The translations under genes and the position numbers were made by a program. Below the pieces are notes generated by a model. The model searched no databases. It saw nothing but the letters and a program-made list of their open reading frames with translations, and was not told where the DNA came from. DNA of 64,000 nt from Prostheceraeus crozeri (taxonomy: Eukaryota > Platyhelminthes > Polycladida > Euryleptidae). The DNA is taken from positions 248,001 to 312,000 of the forward strand of contig CAJQUW010003226.1 in assembly GCA_907163375.1 (NCBI GenBank), written 5' to 3'. Below are positions 1-9,739 of the stretch, piece by piece (position 1 is the first letter of the stretch; each line of letters opens with the position of its first letter).

Positions 1-59
1 GTCCATCGTCTCAGTCTCAACTCTGCGACCGCTGCAACCTCCATGGTGATTCCAGCCAA

Positions 60-1151
60 GTGACTAATAATCCTACCTTCCCTGTCAGCAGCAGTGATAA
101 GGCCACAAACAAGACTGCCTACAGCGCTCGCGTGCCAGAATCCTCTTTTCCTCTCTCTCCCTTGACGTTACCGACTCTCAGCATCGTGCACCCGGGAGAC
201 AGCGAGAGGGGATGCAATTCCCAATCAACCAATGACATCAGTGATCGCGGGTACAGGGAACTTCGACCTTCAGAGACTGCAAAACATCATCGAACTCACC
301 CTGATCGACCCCTTACTTTCAGTCTACTCAACATACGCTCGCTAGAAAACAAGGTGGATTCCCTGCTAGATCTTCGAACTGACCATGACATTGACATCAT
401 GCTTTTAGTGGAAACCTGGCATGATACCGAATCAGTCAGTCTCTCGCGCATTCGTTCTAATGGTTTCAACGTGGTGGATCGCCCTCGCCCAAGGTTTCGC
501 TCTGATACAATGGCGACAAATCACGGTGGAATCGCAGCCATTTCCGTCCCTGGAACTTCTCTTGCACAACTGCAGGTTGCTAACGTTCCTACGACGTTCG
601 AGCTTCTTACTGTCCGGCTCACTTCTCATTCCTCGTCCTGCATTATTCTCCTCATTTATCGAACAGGTCCCATATCAAACCGCTTCTTCGCAGAGATGTC
701 TGATATCCTCGATGAGTTCATATCCTTCGTTGATCCAATCATAATCGCTGGTGATTTGAATATTCATATTGAACGAATTGACGACCGATCTTCCCAGAAG
801 TTTTTAGAAATCCTCGACAGCTACGGCCTTACTTGCGCTGTAAACGGACCTACCCATAACTGCGGCGGCACTCTGGACCTAGTCATCACTCGCTCTGATC
901 ATCGTCTGCCATCCGTCGATGTCCTGGATGTCGGCTTATCAGATCACAGTATGTTACGCTGGGTCTCTACACTCCGGTCACCAACTCCCATCTACAGAAC
1001 TGTCTCTGCCAGTCCTTGGAATCGCCTCGATCCTAATCGCTTCCGTGCCATGCTCGTTTCATCGGTGCTTTGCAAGCCTGAATCCTGGAGAGAGCTGGAC
1101 GTTGATCAGCTTGCAGACATGTACAGCACAGAGATCATCAGGATTCTAGAC
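60..1151 (+). pseudogene. LINE endonuclease domain (5' part of ORF2)
   Basis: About 360 codons of open frame. After a Ser/Pro-rich leader of roughly 85 residues comes an exonuclease/endonuclease/phosphatase fold: FSLLNIRSLENKVDSLL, then VETWHD (catalytic Glu), a mid-region NHGG, AGDLNIH (catalytic Asp and Asn) and GLSDHSML (terminal Asp-His). The enzyme would nick target DNA to prime reverse transcription. The LINE reading stops at 1151, where a 366-bp element is inserted; it resumes at about 1538 with the linker before the RT (RRRPSDPWFDEECRIAKR). The upstream start is not certain because the element enters the window from the left. Confidence 0.8.
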
Positions 1152-1161
1152 ATTCTGATTC

Positions 1162-1527
1162 TAATGTACAGTTCTGATTCTAATCTAATGTACAGTCTGA
1201 TTCTAATCTAATGTACAGTTCTTGATTTTATTTGTGAATATCTACTTCTTTTCCTGTATTTTATCTTATGACTATCTTACTTTCCTACTTTGTGAGTATT
1301 ATGTAGCTTAGGCCTATCGTACGTGATGTATTAATTTCCCTAGTTTTGACCTTGAACTTTTGTTGTAAACATACCTCATTGCTATAACTTTGCGAATCTC
1401 TGTGTCCAATATTCACACGTGAACAAGCTTGCCTAAGCGAAACGTTGTGTGAAACCAATACAATTTGTATCCGAAGAAGTTATTCTCGCTCTTGATCTAA
1501 CATTCCCGGATACGTGGACTACACATG
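1162..1527 (+). mobile_element. 366-bp hammerhead-bearing insertion in the LINE (PLE end or retrozyme-like)
   Basis: This segment interrupts the LINE between the endonuclease and the linker. It is flanked by a perfect 10-bp duplication, ATTCTGATTC, at 1152-1161 and 1528-1537. Its first 60 bases hold three imperfect tandem copies of a unit close to GATTCTAATCTAATGTACAG, and a hammerhead-like fold lies at 1412-1453. It has no coding capacity. It could be a 3'-terminal scrap of a Penelope-like element or a small non-autonomous retrozyme; its size, target duplication and single ribozyme fit both. Confidence 0.6.
1412..1453 (+). ncRNA. hammerhead-like ribozyme, G3-C8 variant
   Basis: Stem I is a perfect 7-bp pairing, TTCACAC with GTGTGAA. 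The core reads GUGAACA where the canonical core is CUGANGA, so bases 3 and 8 are swapped from C-G to G-C. Stem II is GCUU-GCCU-AAGC with one extra A. GAA is followed by the palindrome ACGU, giving no hairpin loop in stem III; such motifs are known to work as dimers. The predicted cleavage site follows U1446. The fold was drawn by eye. Confidence 0.6.
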
Positions 1528-1537
1528 ATTCTGATTC

Positions 1538-2123
1538 CTGTTCGTTCTATCACTTGCCGGCGACGACCATCCGATCCGTGGTTTGACGAGGAGTGCCGCA
1601 TTGCCAAGAGAGTTGTCCGCAAATTAGAGCGTCAGTGCCGTAGAGCTGCGAAGGCTGGTACCCCGTCTGTCGACATCGTAACTGCCTGGAAGACCCAAAG
1701 AAAATCCTACAGAGATCTTCTCCGACAAAAGCGCGAATCCTTTTGGTGCCAAAAAATACAGTCCGAATCCCACCTTCCAGCTCAGCTTTGGCGTTCCATT
1801 GATGCATTAATGGGCAGAGGACGTCCACCTGTGAGCAGCTTCCTCAGTGCTGATGAAATCCACATAGCATTCGACAAAAAGGTTGCTGACATTCATGACA
1901 CACTCTCTGATGCGCCCCTTCCAGTGTTTTCCACTGCACCCACTGGATGCCACTTCCACGACTTCGATATCCTGTCGACCCATATCGTAAGTGGGATGCT
2001 ACAGAAGCTTCCTAACAAACAAAGCTCCAGCGATCCTCTACCCACGAAGATGCTGAAAGAAAATGCTGACATCCTCTCCGATTTCATTACTTTCCTGTTC
2101 AATCTCTCACTATCCTCTGGACT
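1538..2123 (+). pseudogene. LINE ORF2 linker and start of RT
   Basis: Continuation of the same LINE after the first insertion. The translation contains the linker region found in its two sister copies (RRRPSDPWFDEECRIAKR, KRESFWCQKIQSES, IDALMGRGRPP) and ends in QKLPNKQSSSDPLPTKMLKE, the start of the RT domain. Reading is broken off by the second insertion at 2124. The matching linkers at about 16,300 (-) and 50,850 (+) show these three LINEs belong to one group. Confidence 0.75.
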
Positions 2124-2215
2124 GTTGGTAGGGTATGCTCCTCGTATCCGGTAGTGGGTAATTCAAGGGAAAATATATTTCTGCGGATACTATAATATAT
2201 TAAAATACAAATAAC

Positions 2216-2252
2216 GCCCGACGTTTCGCTGTCAACCAGCTTGATCACGAGC
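2216..2252 (-). ncRNA. hammerhead-like ribozyme, G3-C8 variant (left arm)
   Basis: On the minus strand: stem I GCUC with GGGC (one G-U), core GUGAUCA, stem II GCUG-GUUGA-CAGC with one extra A, then GAA plus the palindrome ACGU. Same core swap (G3, C8) as the motif at 1412 but with a different stem II, so it is a separate family. Confidence 0.55.
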
Positions 2253-2942
2253 AAAATTTATAATGGCACAAAGGTGATAAAAACTGGAAACGTGCGCAGA
2301 ATGGAGTTACACGTCAGTGAGGGATAGTCACGTGATTAATCAAGGTCACCTAAACATGTTAAGGGGTCTTGAGGTGCTACTTTTACGATACAAGTAGTGA
2401 TGCTAAAAGTTCAAAAGCTAAACGAGAAGTGAAGCAAAGTAGTAGCGCACACACATCAGCAGACAGATAATTTCCTACCGATGCAGCCATTCATGAGGGC
2501 CGTTGAGTTCACCTCGCTTATACAAATGGCTTCAAGATAGGTCCGTTTATGCCAACTTCTCACATTATGATGCAATACTTCCCATTTGATATTGTGCTGG
2601 ACGATATCAAATGGGAAGTATTGCATCATAATGTGAGAAGTTGGCATAAACGGACCTATCTTGAAGCCATTTGTATAAGCGAGGTGAACTCAACGGCCCT
2701 CATGAATGGCTGCATCGGTAGGAAATTATCTGTCTGCTGATGTGTGTGCGCTACTACTTTGCTTCACTTCTCGTTTAGCTTTTGAACTTTTAGCATCACT
2801 ACTTGTATCGTAAAAGTAGCACCTCAAGACCCCTTAACATGTTAGGTGACCTTGATTAATCACGTGACTATCCCGCACTGACGTGTAACTCCATTCTGCG
2901 CACGTTTCCAGTTTTTATCACCTTTGTGCCATTATAAGTTTT

Positions 2943-2979
2943 GCTCGTGATCAAGCTGGTTGACAGCGAAACGTCGGGC
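2943..2979 (+). ncRNA. hammerhead-like ribozyme, G3-C8 variant (right arm)
   Basis: Mirror copy of the motif at 2216-2252, with identical stems and core. It lies just after the stop codon of the endonuclease-like tail and before the outer end of the insert. Confidence 0.55.
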
Positions 2980-3047
2980 GTTATTTGTATTTTAATATAT
3001 TATAGTATCCGCACAAATATATTTTCCCTTGAATTATCCTCTGGACT

Positions 3048-4462
3048 ATTCCCATCCGTGGAAGGTAGCTAGAATTACTCCTGTACTAAAGAAAGGTGTC
3101 CGTGATGCTTCGAAAGCCGACTCTTATCGTCCGATCTCAAATCTCCCTGTCCTGTCGAAACTACTTGAACGGGTAGTCGCACAACTGCTTCTCGCTCACG
3201 TCACCAGATACGACCTTCTTCCTACGTTCCAATCTGCTTACCGCCCGCACCACTCTACTGAAACCGCCCTCCTGCATGTGTGCTCTAGCCTTCTCACGTC
3301 CATAGACAACGGTCAACTCTCTCTCCTCGCTCTATTGGATTTATCATCCGCCTTCGATACGGTCGACCATTCTATCCTTTTACAGCGTCTGACATCTTCG
3401 TTCGGCCTGCAAGGCTATGTTATTTCATGGTGTTCGTCTTTCTTGTCGTCACGGTCTCGCTTTGTTCGTCATCTGGATTCTCTCTCTCCTGTCTCATCTA
3501 CTTCACATGGTGTACCTCAAGGTTCTGTACTCGGACCCCTCTTCTTCGTTCTCTACACCGCCGATCTTTCTCATTTAATCTATCAACACGGACTTCAAGC
3601 TCACGCCTATGCTGATGATGTGAACATCTACGGTTCCTGCCATCCTGATAATACTTCACAGCTTTCTCATCAAATGGAATGTTGTCTTACGGAAGTTCAG
3701 CAATAGTTGAAAAACAACAGACTCCAGTTGAATGCTGAGAAATCAGAATTTGTGTGGTGTGCCTCTAATCGCCGTCAGAATCAGATCCCTTCTAATCCCA
3801 TCTACATCAATGCGACTCCTATCACTCCAGTGACCTCTGCAAGTAGTTTGGGAGTGATAATTGACTCTCGCCTCTCTATGAAGGGTTTCATTTCAAGGAA
3901 AGTGTCGAGTTGCTTTGCCGCCCTCAGGCAAATAAGATCAATTCGCCAATCCGTCACTCATCCCGTCCTCATGTCTCTCATAGTATCCCTAGTGCATTCC
4001 CGACTGGACTACTGCACCTCTGTACTCGCCGGCCTTCCTGCCATCCAACAGCGCCGACTACAGTCCGTGCTAAATTCTGCGGTCAGACTTGTAAATAACA
4101 CTGGACATAGGCAACACGTCTCACCACTCCTGAAGGACCTCCACTGGCTTCGCATTCGAGAAAGAATTGACTTCCGCCTTGCTGTGCTTTGCTTTATGTG
4201 TGTGAACGGCGGAGCGCCTCCCTACCTCGCCGATTCTCTTAAACCATTATCATCTATAGAATCCCGAAGCCACTTGCGATCCGCGTCCCGATCTGCACTA
4301 TTCGTCCAATCTACCCGAACTTCAATTGGGGATCGTGCATTTCCCATCGCTGCATTACGTATATGGAATTCTCTCCCATCACACGTGACGAACCAGACCT
4401 CTATCCAGTCATTTAAACGATCCCTCAAAACTTTTCTTTTTTCACGTTCCTTCCCGCAATAA
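3048..4462 (+). pseudogene. LINE reverse transcriptase, one in-frame stop
   Basis: Two abutting open segments in one frame (to 3706, then 3707-4462) encode most of an RT: ARITPVLKKG, RPISNLPVLSKLLERV, FQSAYRPHHSTETALL, LDLSSAFDTVDHSILL, HGVPQGSVLGPLFFVLY, AYADDVNIYG, then the thumb (LDYCTSVLAGLP). A single TAG at about 3704-3706 after the YADD box separates them. Length and motif order are normal for a CR1/L2-type ORF2, and the C-terminus (RIWNSLPSHV, LKTFLFSRSF) is the usual one for the group, so apart from the insertions and this stop the copy is fairly fresh. Confidence 0.85.
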
Positions 4463-4556
4463 CTTGTATTTTTTCTCTCTATTCTCATTAATTTTTTTTC
4501 AGTGGCCTTGTAGTCTGTCTTGATAAAACGCCACTCAAATATTGTACTTTGAATAA

Positions 4557-4582
4557 ATCTCTCTCTCTCTCTCTCTCTCTCT
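4557..4582 (+). repeat. (TC)n tail of the LINE
   Basis: Simple TC repeat directly after AATAAA at the LINE 3' end. The LINE at 49.6 kb ends instead in an ATGA-type repeat, so the group uses different microsatellite tails. Confidence 0.8.
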
Positions 4583-4599
4583 AAATCAGGTCCTCTCAT

Positions 4600-5115
4600 C
4601 CATCGCTGACAATGCAAAGGATGAGTTTTCGATCTTCATCTCAGCAAAGCTATCGAAATTGAAAAAGTTCATCGTCAAGGAGCATCGTTTGGACACAGTT
4701 TATGCAGGGGTCGTTGCGAAAGATGACCAGTACAGGCACCTTTGAAATGTCATGAAAATGACATTAACTAATAATATGTCACATAGTAGCGCATCAGTGG
4801 AATCCTGCTTAAACAACAACAAGCATTTTCTGATAGAAAATTTCACGAACACTCATTGATTGAGACTCAACGGCAGGTATTTGACGGGCCCAAATCAGGT
4901 TGAAATAACGAAAGAACTGCGTTCCCATGTAAAGCTAGCCAGAGGTCGTTGTCGGACGGCAATTCAAGCAAGAGCGACTAATGAAAATGAAACCCGCATA
5001 CAGAAGTTGGCGAAAAAAAAAACGTGATGAGGTGAAGATCTTGGAAGCCAAGAAACAAAACTTTGACAAGGATGCTGCTTCCGCATTCAAGGCACTGGAT
5101 GACCAAATTACGTAC
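4600..5115 (+). pseudogene. decayed mobile-element protein fragment, family uncertain
   Basis: A plus-strand reading with shifts gives HEHSLIETQRQVFDG, then QVEITKELRSHVKLARG, then a Lys/Glu-rich coiled segment (KKRDEVKILEAKKQ). This order (an S...R.V.D block, then a V-I-T-K-E-L block, then a basic coiled coil) resembles the C-terminal part of an uncharacterised transposase-associated protein I recall from fish and invertebrate genomes. I cannot assign a superfamily. It is the sequence into which the first LINE inserted. No start, stop or complete frame is preserved. Confidence 0.35.
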
Positions 5116-5413
5116 ATAATCTTATTCTTTTACAATTATTTTCATAATCACAATTCTTTTTTCGATGGTCATTTGATTTGCTGTACACCATGATTTGAAA
5201 TGGCTTACTTCTGACGGTAGAATCAAGTCATCCGGATTCTAACGGAAAACTGGAAGTATTAGACTAGTGACGTCATCCGCGTATTCAACTGCATGAACAC
5301 CACGGTTTTGGGGATATGCAGGCATGAAAAGGGAGAGGAGAAACGGGCCCAACAATGACCCCTGCGGTACTCCACTTGTCACTGTTGAGGGCGAGCTGTG
5401 CATTCACCAATCT

Positions 5414-6112
5414 TTACTCCTTGCGAACGATTGCTGAGATAATCATTGAGCCAGTTGACAAACATAGTAATACATTACAATGCGACAACGGAAGTTGGGA
5501 TATATGGGAAAGGAGGATATGATGGGGCACACAGTCAAAACCATCGGTCATATCAAAAGCCAAGATTCGAATGGCTACCACATCAGGCATATCAAGCAAC
5601 CGGAGAGCAATATCATGAAGACTTATAAGTGCACAGAAGGTAATAGATGATGATCTGTATGCGAACTGTTGTGAATCGTAGAGGCTGACAATATCGTCAC
5701 GAAACTTCTCCAAAACAACCTTTTCCAGTACCTCGCTCATCACAGAAAGAAGTGGAATTGGTCTTAGACAATCTTTTTTCAAGGGAGTCGCTTTCGGAAT
5801 TGGGCACATGTCTGCAATTTTCCACACTGTTGGAGCTGTGTGATTTTTGAATGGTAGATTAAAAATGTACGTTAATGGTTGGCAAATAATATCAGCTGAT
5901 ATCTTCAGGAGTAAAAGGTGGATTTCATCACTCCCTGCTGACTTGTTCGTTTTTATATTAGTGCGTACCATATCAGCATCGCTGATATTCCAGTGTTCCA
6001 AACCATCGCTGGGAATAAACATGAAATCATCACTTACTTTTGGCGAAAAAATTCGAAAATGTTGCATTGATTGATTCAGCAGCGTCATAAGAGTCCCGAA
6101 ATAATGAAACAA
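5414..6112 (-). pseudogene. RT palm and fingers of the second LINE
   Basis: A 232-codon open segment holding the RT fingers and first palm blocks: KSAGSDEIHLLLLKISADII, WKIADMCPIPKA, RPIPLLSVMSEVLEKVVLEKF, FAYRSSSITFCAL, FDMTDGFDCVPH (first catalytic Asp region). The frame is lost before the PQGS and YADD blocks, which continue at 5400-5270 in another frame. It lies downstream of the endonuclease blocks at 6722-7283 in the correct order for a LINE ORF2. Confidence 0.7.
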
Positions 6113-6304
6113 TTTGGTTTATCGAATTATCTTCCCTTTTCCTCCGGACTTCATTTACCACTGACCAAAAACCTTAGGTAGTTTTACACATTTTTGAGAT
6201 CCAAATCATCTTTGACTTGTAAATCTCATTCTTGACCTTAATTGTACAGTGCCGGAAAAGGGAATAATTTCCACTACGAAAGGCTTTGTTTACAAGCTCT
6301 AGCA

Positions 6305-7283
6305 CTAAAGGAAAGTCACAACCATTGAATACCATGGTTTCGTTCGTGACATAAATTTCACAAGAGAAACCAAAATAAATGACGTTGCAGTCGAGACAAT
6401 ATCATAAAACTTCGATACACATTTATCTATATCATCGGTTCCATACAAGTATTCCCAATTTGCTTCACTCAGTGTGTTCGAAAACTTTGTTAGACGAGAT
6501 TGTCTGAAGTCACTATGTTCATAAGCGTGTGCATCATTACGCATACTATTAGACCTTTTTAACATGATGACAATCTTGTGCAAATCCACTGCGTTCGCAA
6601 TATTTATATCACAAAACATGCGTGTAGATATTCTCAAGATATGTTACATTTACACGCTCTCAATGATTGACTAAGCAATTTTTTCTAGACTGAATGTCGT
6701 CAACGGTCGACGTGGGTAAAATTAAATTAACCTTCCTGCCTGCCGGTTTAAATCACCACATACAAAGATATCAGCATTTGGAGTGTTGTTAAGTATACCG
6801 TCGAAGGTGTCAATGACATATCCTTGAAAAGTCATGACAGCATCGGCAGGCAAACGAGATGGGATATTTAATATGTGCATCATGTAAGATAAATTGGGAT
6901 AGCGAGTTGTTATCAAGTTGCATTCTATATCTTTTGGTCTCATTACTTTGTTGTCAAGAGAAACAGTGTCAGGACAAACTTGGTAAGATGCGCATATAAT
7001 TGTGTCAGCACCAAGTCTGTTGTCAGATTCATCATTGCGTCGGTCACAACGAAAGACAGAATAATCCTGAATATATTACAAATCAGTCAGGGATTGGCCA
7101 TGTTTTCGTTAAACAGATAAAGGTTGGTCGGTAGATGCCAACTAAAGGTCTGAGCTCATCCATTTTATAAAAAAATGATTGCGCATTGAAAAGAAGGAGC
7201 CAATTATTACTATTGTCTCTATTCTCCGGTAACTTCATCTCCTTCAGCGATGGTTGAAGGAAAAAGTTTAAAATCCGTTTCAA
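6305..7283 (-). pseudogene. endonuclease and linker blocks of the second LINE
   Basis: Three short open pieces lie in order on the minus strand: an N-terminal endonuclease piece with FNAQSFFYKMDELRPLVG and LTKTW (7083-7283), a middle piece with VCGDLNRQ (6722-6943), and a linker with HSDFRQSRLTKFSNTLSEA and SRTKPW (6305-6637). The linker matches the one at 63.4-63.7 kb (+), where KRDKPW occupies the same place, which links the two copies. Frames change between the pieces. Confidence 0.65.
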
Positions 7284-7654
7284 AAACCCTGCATCTCTCT
7301 GCGTTGAATTACTCTATTGAGAAAAATCACATATTTTCACCTTCCTCTCAACGCCGAGCGAGTTCTTGACGAAGTTCCTGGTATCGAGCTCGTCGTAATG
7401 GAGTTCGATCTGGATTAATAAAAACATTTCTGAAGTCTCAAAACTTTCTTTGATATTTCTTCTTTCGAAGAATATCAATTTTGACGTCAGCGTTTGCACA
7501 TTTTATTCGCAACAATCAGGGTTTACCATCAGCGACCGGTTTTGCGACACGATGAATACCAATAAATTTTACCGTATTCGGAATGCCTAAGCCAGAAAAA
7601 TTCGATTGCACAAATCGGAATCATGATCTTGCCGTTCTTTGGAAGAAGTGGATG

Positions 7655-8075
7655 TTGACTCTGAAGCTCCAGAAATTATGATGTTATTCTTCCGACGTCC
7701 TCTATCCTCAATTTCACTGGTAATATTAGCCATCGCGCCAAGTTAATGTGATTTAATGCGCATTAACTCTTTCTGTAGATCATGGTTTTTCATTTTTAGG
7801 CATTCATTACTGCCTTGGAGATGCTGGATGGTATCTTTCAAAAATTGTCTGACGCACTTGATCACCTCATTTTGAAAGATCGCAATTATGTCGTTCTTGT
7901 TTTTTTCCAAAGAGACAACCAAGTCTTTCATTTTAGTATCTATAAGTGTCTTTACATCGTTTAAATTTACATTCGCCGAATTCGATGATACAGACCTAGT
8001 ATTCCTTTCTGGAGTTATTTCGGGCGTTGTCAAAATGCAATGACAAAACAGAAAAATGAAGCACACTATTCTCAA
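7655..8075 (-). pseudogene. LINE ORF1-like coiled-coil protein fragment
   Basis: A 110-codon frame (7743-8075) begins with a hydrophobic stretch of doubtful coding status and then runs into a coiled coil (VKTLIDTKMKDLVVSLEKNK and a second helix, ECLKMKNHDLQKELMRI). After a frame change comes EDRGRRKNNIIISGA. Coiled coil followed by an R-R-x-N-(I/L)-I-I-x-G block is the usual order of LINE ORF1 RNA-binding proteins. The position, directly 5' of the endonuclease of the same LINE, supports this. Confidence 0.6.
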
Positions 8076-8084
8076 AACCAGAGA

Positions 8085-8155
8085 GAATGCGGAATCGATC
8101 CAAGGACCTCACACCCGAAGCGCAGACCACTAAGTCACTAGACTACGGTGTGTCG
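8085..8155 (-). repeat. tRNA-derived SINE head
   Basis: On the minus strand the sequence has an internal pol III promoter: an A-box-like TAGTGACTTAGTGG and, about 40 bases later, the B box GGATCGATTCC. The spacing matches a tRNA. Acceptor ends and a clear cloverleaf are not preserved, so this is a SINE or tRNA relic and not a working tRNA gene. It abuts the 5' edge of the second LINE. No SINE tail was recognised. Confidence 0.6.
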
Positions 8156-8720
8156 ACAATCAATATGTTACGTGTGCATAATCCGATGTTATTTATTCCG
8201 ATGTCGGGATTCCAGGATTGAGTAGAATCGTAAATATCCTTTTACAAAACATAGATACAGGTCTATGTTAATATCATGGGATGTCCATAGGGATTGCAAT
8301 CCCGGGATTTTGTAGGTTGGTGCAAGGCCCGAAATCATAGAGTAAGTATATGTAGGTAGCGTGTCGACTCAAAAAGATATCTGTAATCAGTGAAAATTTT
8401 TAGATGAAAATATTCAGTCAGAGTAAGTATATTAGGTAGAGTGTTAACTCCGCATTTATAAATCCCCAATGTGTATACACTTTCGATTTTATTGAATGAA
8501 CTTGAGGGGATATAGTTGATAGTTGCTACCAAATGAGAGATGTGCAAAGTTTTGCAGTTTTGAAGAAATTGCCACGGAATTGAGTAATCATGATAGTAAT
8601 GCAGAAGGAACGATGGTATTTTACGGATTCTCAGTGTCATGACAGTCTTTGAGATTTAATGTTTGTTGAATTAGCAACTCAATGGGTTCCTATTACTTTC
8701 ATGCTCAACGTCAAGAGTTT
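8156..8720. other. no gene seen; short direct duplication
   Basis: No coding region is supported. Two imperfect copies of AGAGTAAGTATATGTAGGTAG lie about 82 bases apart near 8338 and 8418. They resemble, in reverse complement, the centre of the neighbouring inverted repeat at about 9190-9250. Confidence 0.4.
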
Positions 8721-9728
8721 TTCTTAAGGGTGATTATATCACAGACAGCCTGCCACTGGCAGAGCAAAATCACATAATCAAAGACAATGATTTCAATTAA
8801 CTTTGAAAGATGTAAATGGGTCCACATCACTATTCAGATTCAAGAAATGAAACATTAATTTAGTGAATCATAAAATCATGCCGGTGAAAATTTAATTATA
8901 AACTTGAAATTTCAGCCATGAGAGCACGAATAATAACGCAACTTTTTCATGAAGACAATTCCCCTATGATACGGTTCATGAAATTCCCTTGATAATCAGC
9001 ATAATTTCCGCTTAGTTAGGATGCTTATTAGCAAATATTCATTCCTTTTGATATCCAACTTGTTTCATACTACTTATATAGGAGCGTCATCTCGGTATTA
9101 TCTAAATTGGCAAAATTTTGACTTTTTTAAAACTGCTCAAATAATTTTTTGGAACACGAGAGCGTAATCTCCGCAAAAAACTGAATCTTTTCATGTAACA
9201 TTTTTCACTGTATACAGACACTTTTTTGAGTCGACACTACCTAGATATCCCTACTCTATGGATTCAGTTTTTTGCGGGAGATTATTTTCCTGCAGTTCAA
9301 AAAGTTATATGAGGAAAATTGAAAAAGCTCAATTTTTACCAATTTGTATACTACTGACATGACGCCCCTCTATAAGTAACATGAAGCAAGTTGGATATCA
9401 AAAGGAATGAATATTTGCTAATAAGCATCCTAACTAAGCGGAAATTATGCTGATTATCAAGGGAATTTCATGAACCGTATCATAGGGGAATTGTCTTCAT
9501 GAAAAAGTCGCGTTATTATTCGTGCTCTCATGGCTGAAATTTCAAGTTTTTAATTCACTTTTCACCGGCATCATTTTATGATTCACTAAATTAATGTTTC
9601 ATTTCTTGAATCTGAAAAATGATGTGGGCCCATTTACATCTTTCAAAGTTAATTGAAATCATTGTCCTTGAATCTGTTATTTTGCTCTACCAGTGGCAGG
9701 TTGCTTATGATATGATCACCCTTAAGAA
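8721..9728. repeat. 1-kb inverted-repeat element
   Basis: Arms 8721-9188 and 9258-9728 (about 470 bp each) are imperfect reverse complements, from TTCTTAAGGG at the outer left to the inner CCGCAAAAAACTGAATC. A 70-base centre holds GAGTCGACACTACCTAG. By eye the arms agree at roughly 85-90 percent, with small indels. There is no coding capacity, so this is a MITE-like or foldback element. A more diverged single-arm relative lies at about 22,890-23,535. Confidence 0.7.
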
Positions 9729-9739
9729 GATTCTCTCGA

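Larger units (their letters stand above)
2124..3034. mobile_element. palindromic PLE end inserted in the LINE
   Basis: A 13-bp target duplication, TATCCTCTGGACT, flanks the insert at 2111-2123 and 3035-3047. The insert is two copies of one sequence head to head: arms about 2159-2590 and 2604-3036, with a roughly 10-base centre at about 2594. In each arm, reading outward from the centre, a C-terminal PLE endonuclease-like tail (RSWHKRTYLEAICISEVN) ends in a stop and is followed by a hammerhead-like fold and the element end. The arms differ at only a few bases. The first roughly 35 bases of the insert are not part of the palindrome. Confidence 0.75.
1..4582 (+). mobile_element. CR1/L2-group LINE, 5' end outside the window
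   Basis: A non-LTR retrotransposon with an apurinic-type endonuclease followed by a reverse transcriptase, read on the plus strand. Endonuclease motifs (LNIRSL.NK, ETWHD, AGDLNIH, SDHS) lie in 60-1150, and reverse transcriptase motifs (SSAFDTVDHSIL, HGVPQGSVLGPLFF, YADD) in 3030-3700. It ends with AATAAA and a (TC)n tail at about 4557-4582. Two later insertions split it (1162-1527 and 2124-3034), each flanked by a duplication of LINE sequence. The clade call rests on domain order and the microsatellite tail; separating CR1 from L2 or neighbours would need a tree. Confidence 0.85.
5200..8080 (-). mobile_element. second LINE (-), ORF1 plus endonuclease plus RT, decayed
   Basis: Read from about 8080 downward. 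ORF1 gives a coiled-coil protein (7743-8040) followed by EDRGRRKNNIIISGA at about 7690, a typical LINE ORF1 block. The endonuclease gives LLFNAQSFFYKMDELRPLV and TKTW (7083-7210) and VCGDLN (about 6745). A linker with KPW lies near 6330. The RT gives KTNKSAGSDEIHLLLLK, PLLSVMSEVLEKVV, FDMTDGFDCVPHHILL, then GVPQGSLLGPF and YADDV near 5290-5370. Several frameshifts and stops separate these blocks. The same family recurs at 20.4 kb and 63.1 kb. Confidence 0.75.

Noticed and set aside
4222-4617. 131-codon minus frame over the LINE 3' end
   Set aside because: Antisense to the RT C-terminus and to the (TC)n tail, giving a spurious Arg-Glu repeat.
8085-8155. Functional tRNA gene
   Set aside because: Only A and B boxes are recognisable; acceptor stem and anticodon arm are not preserved.
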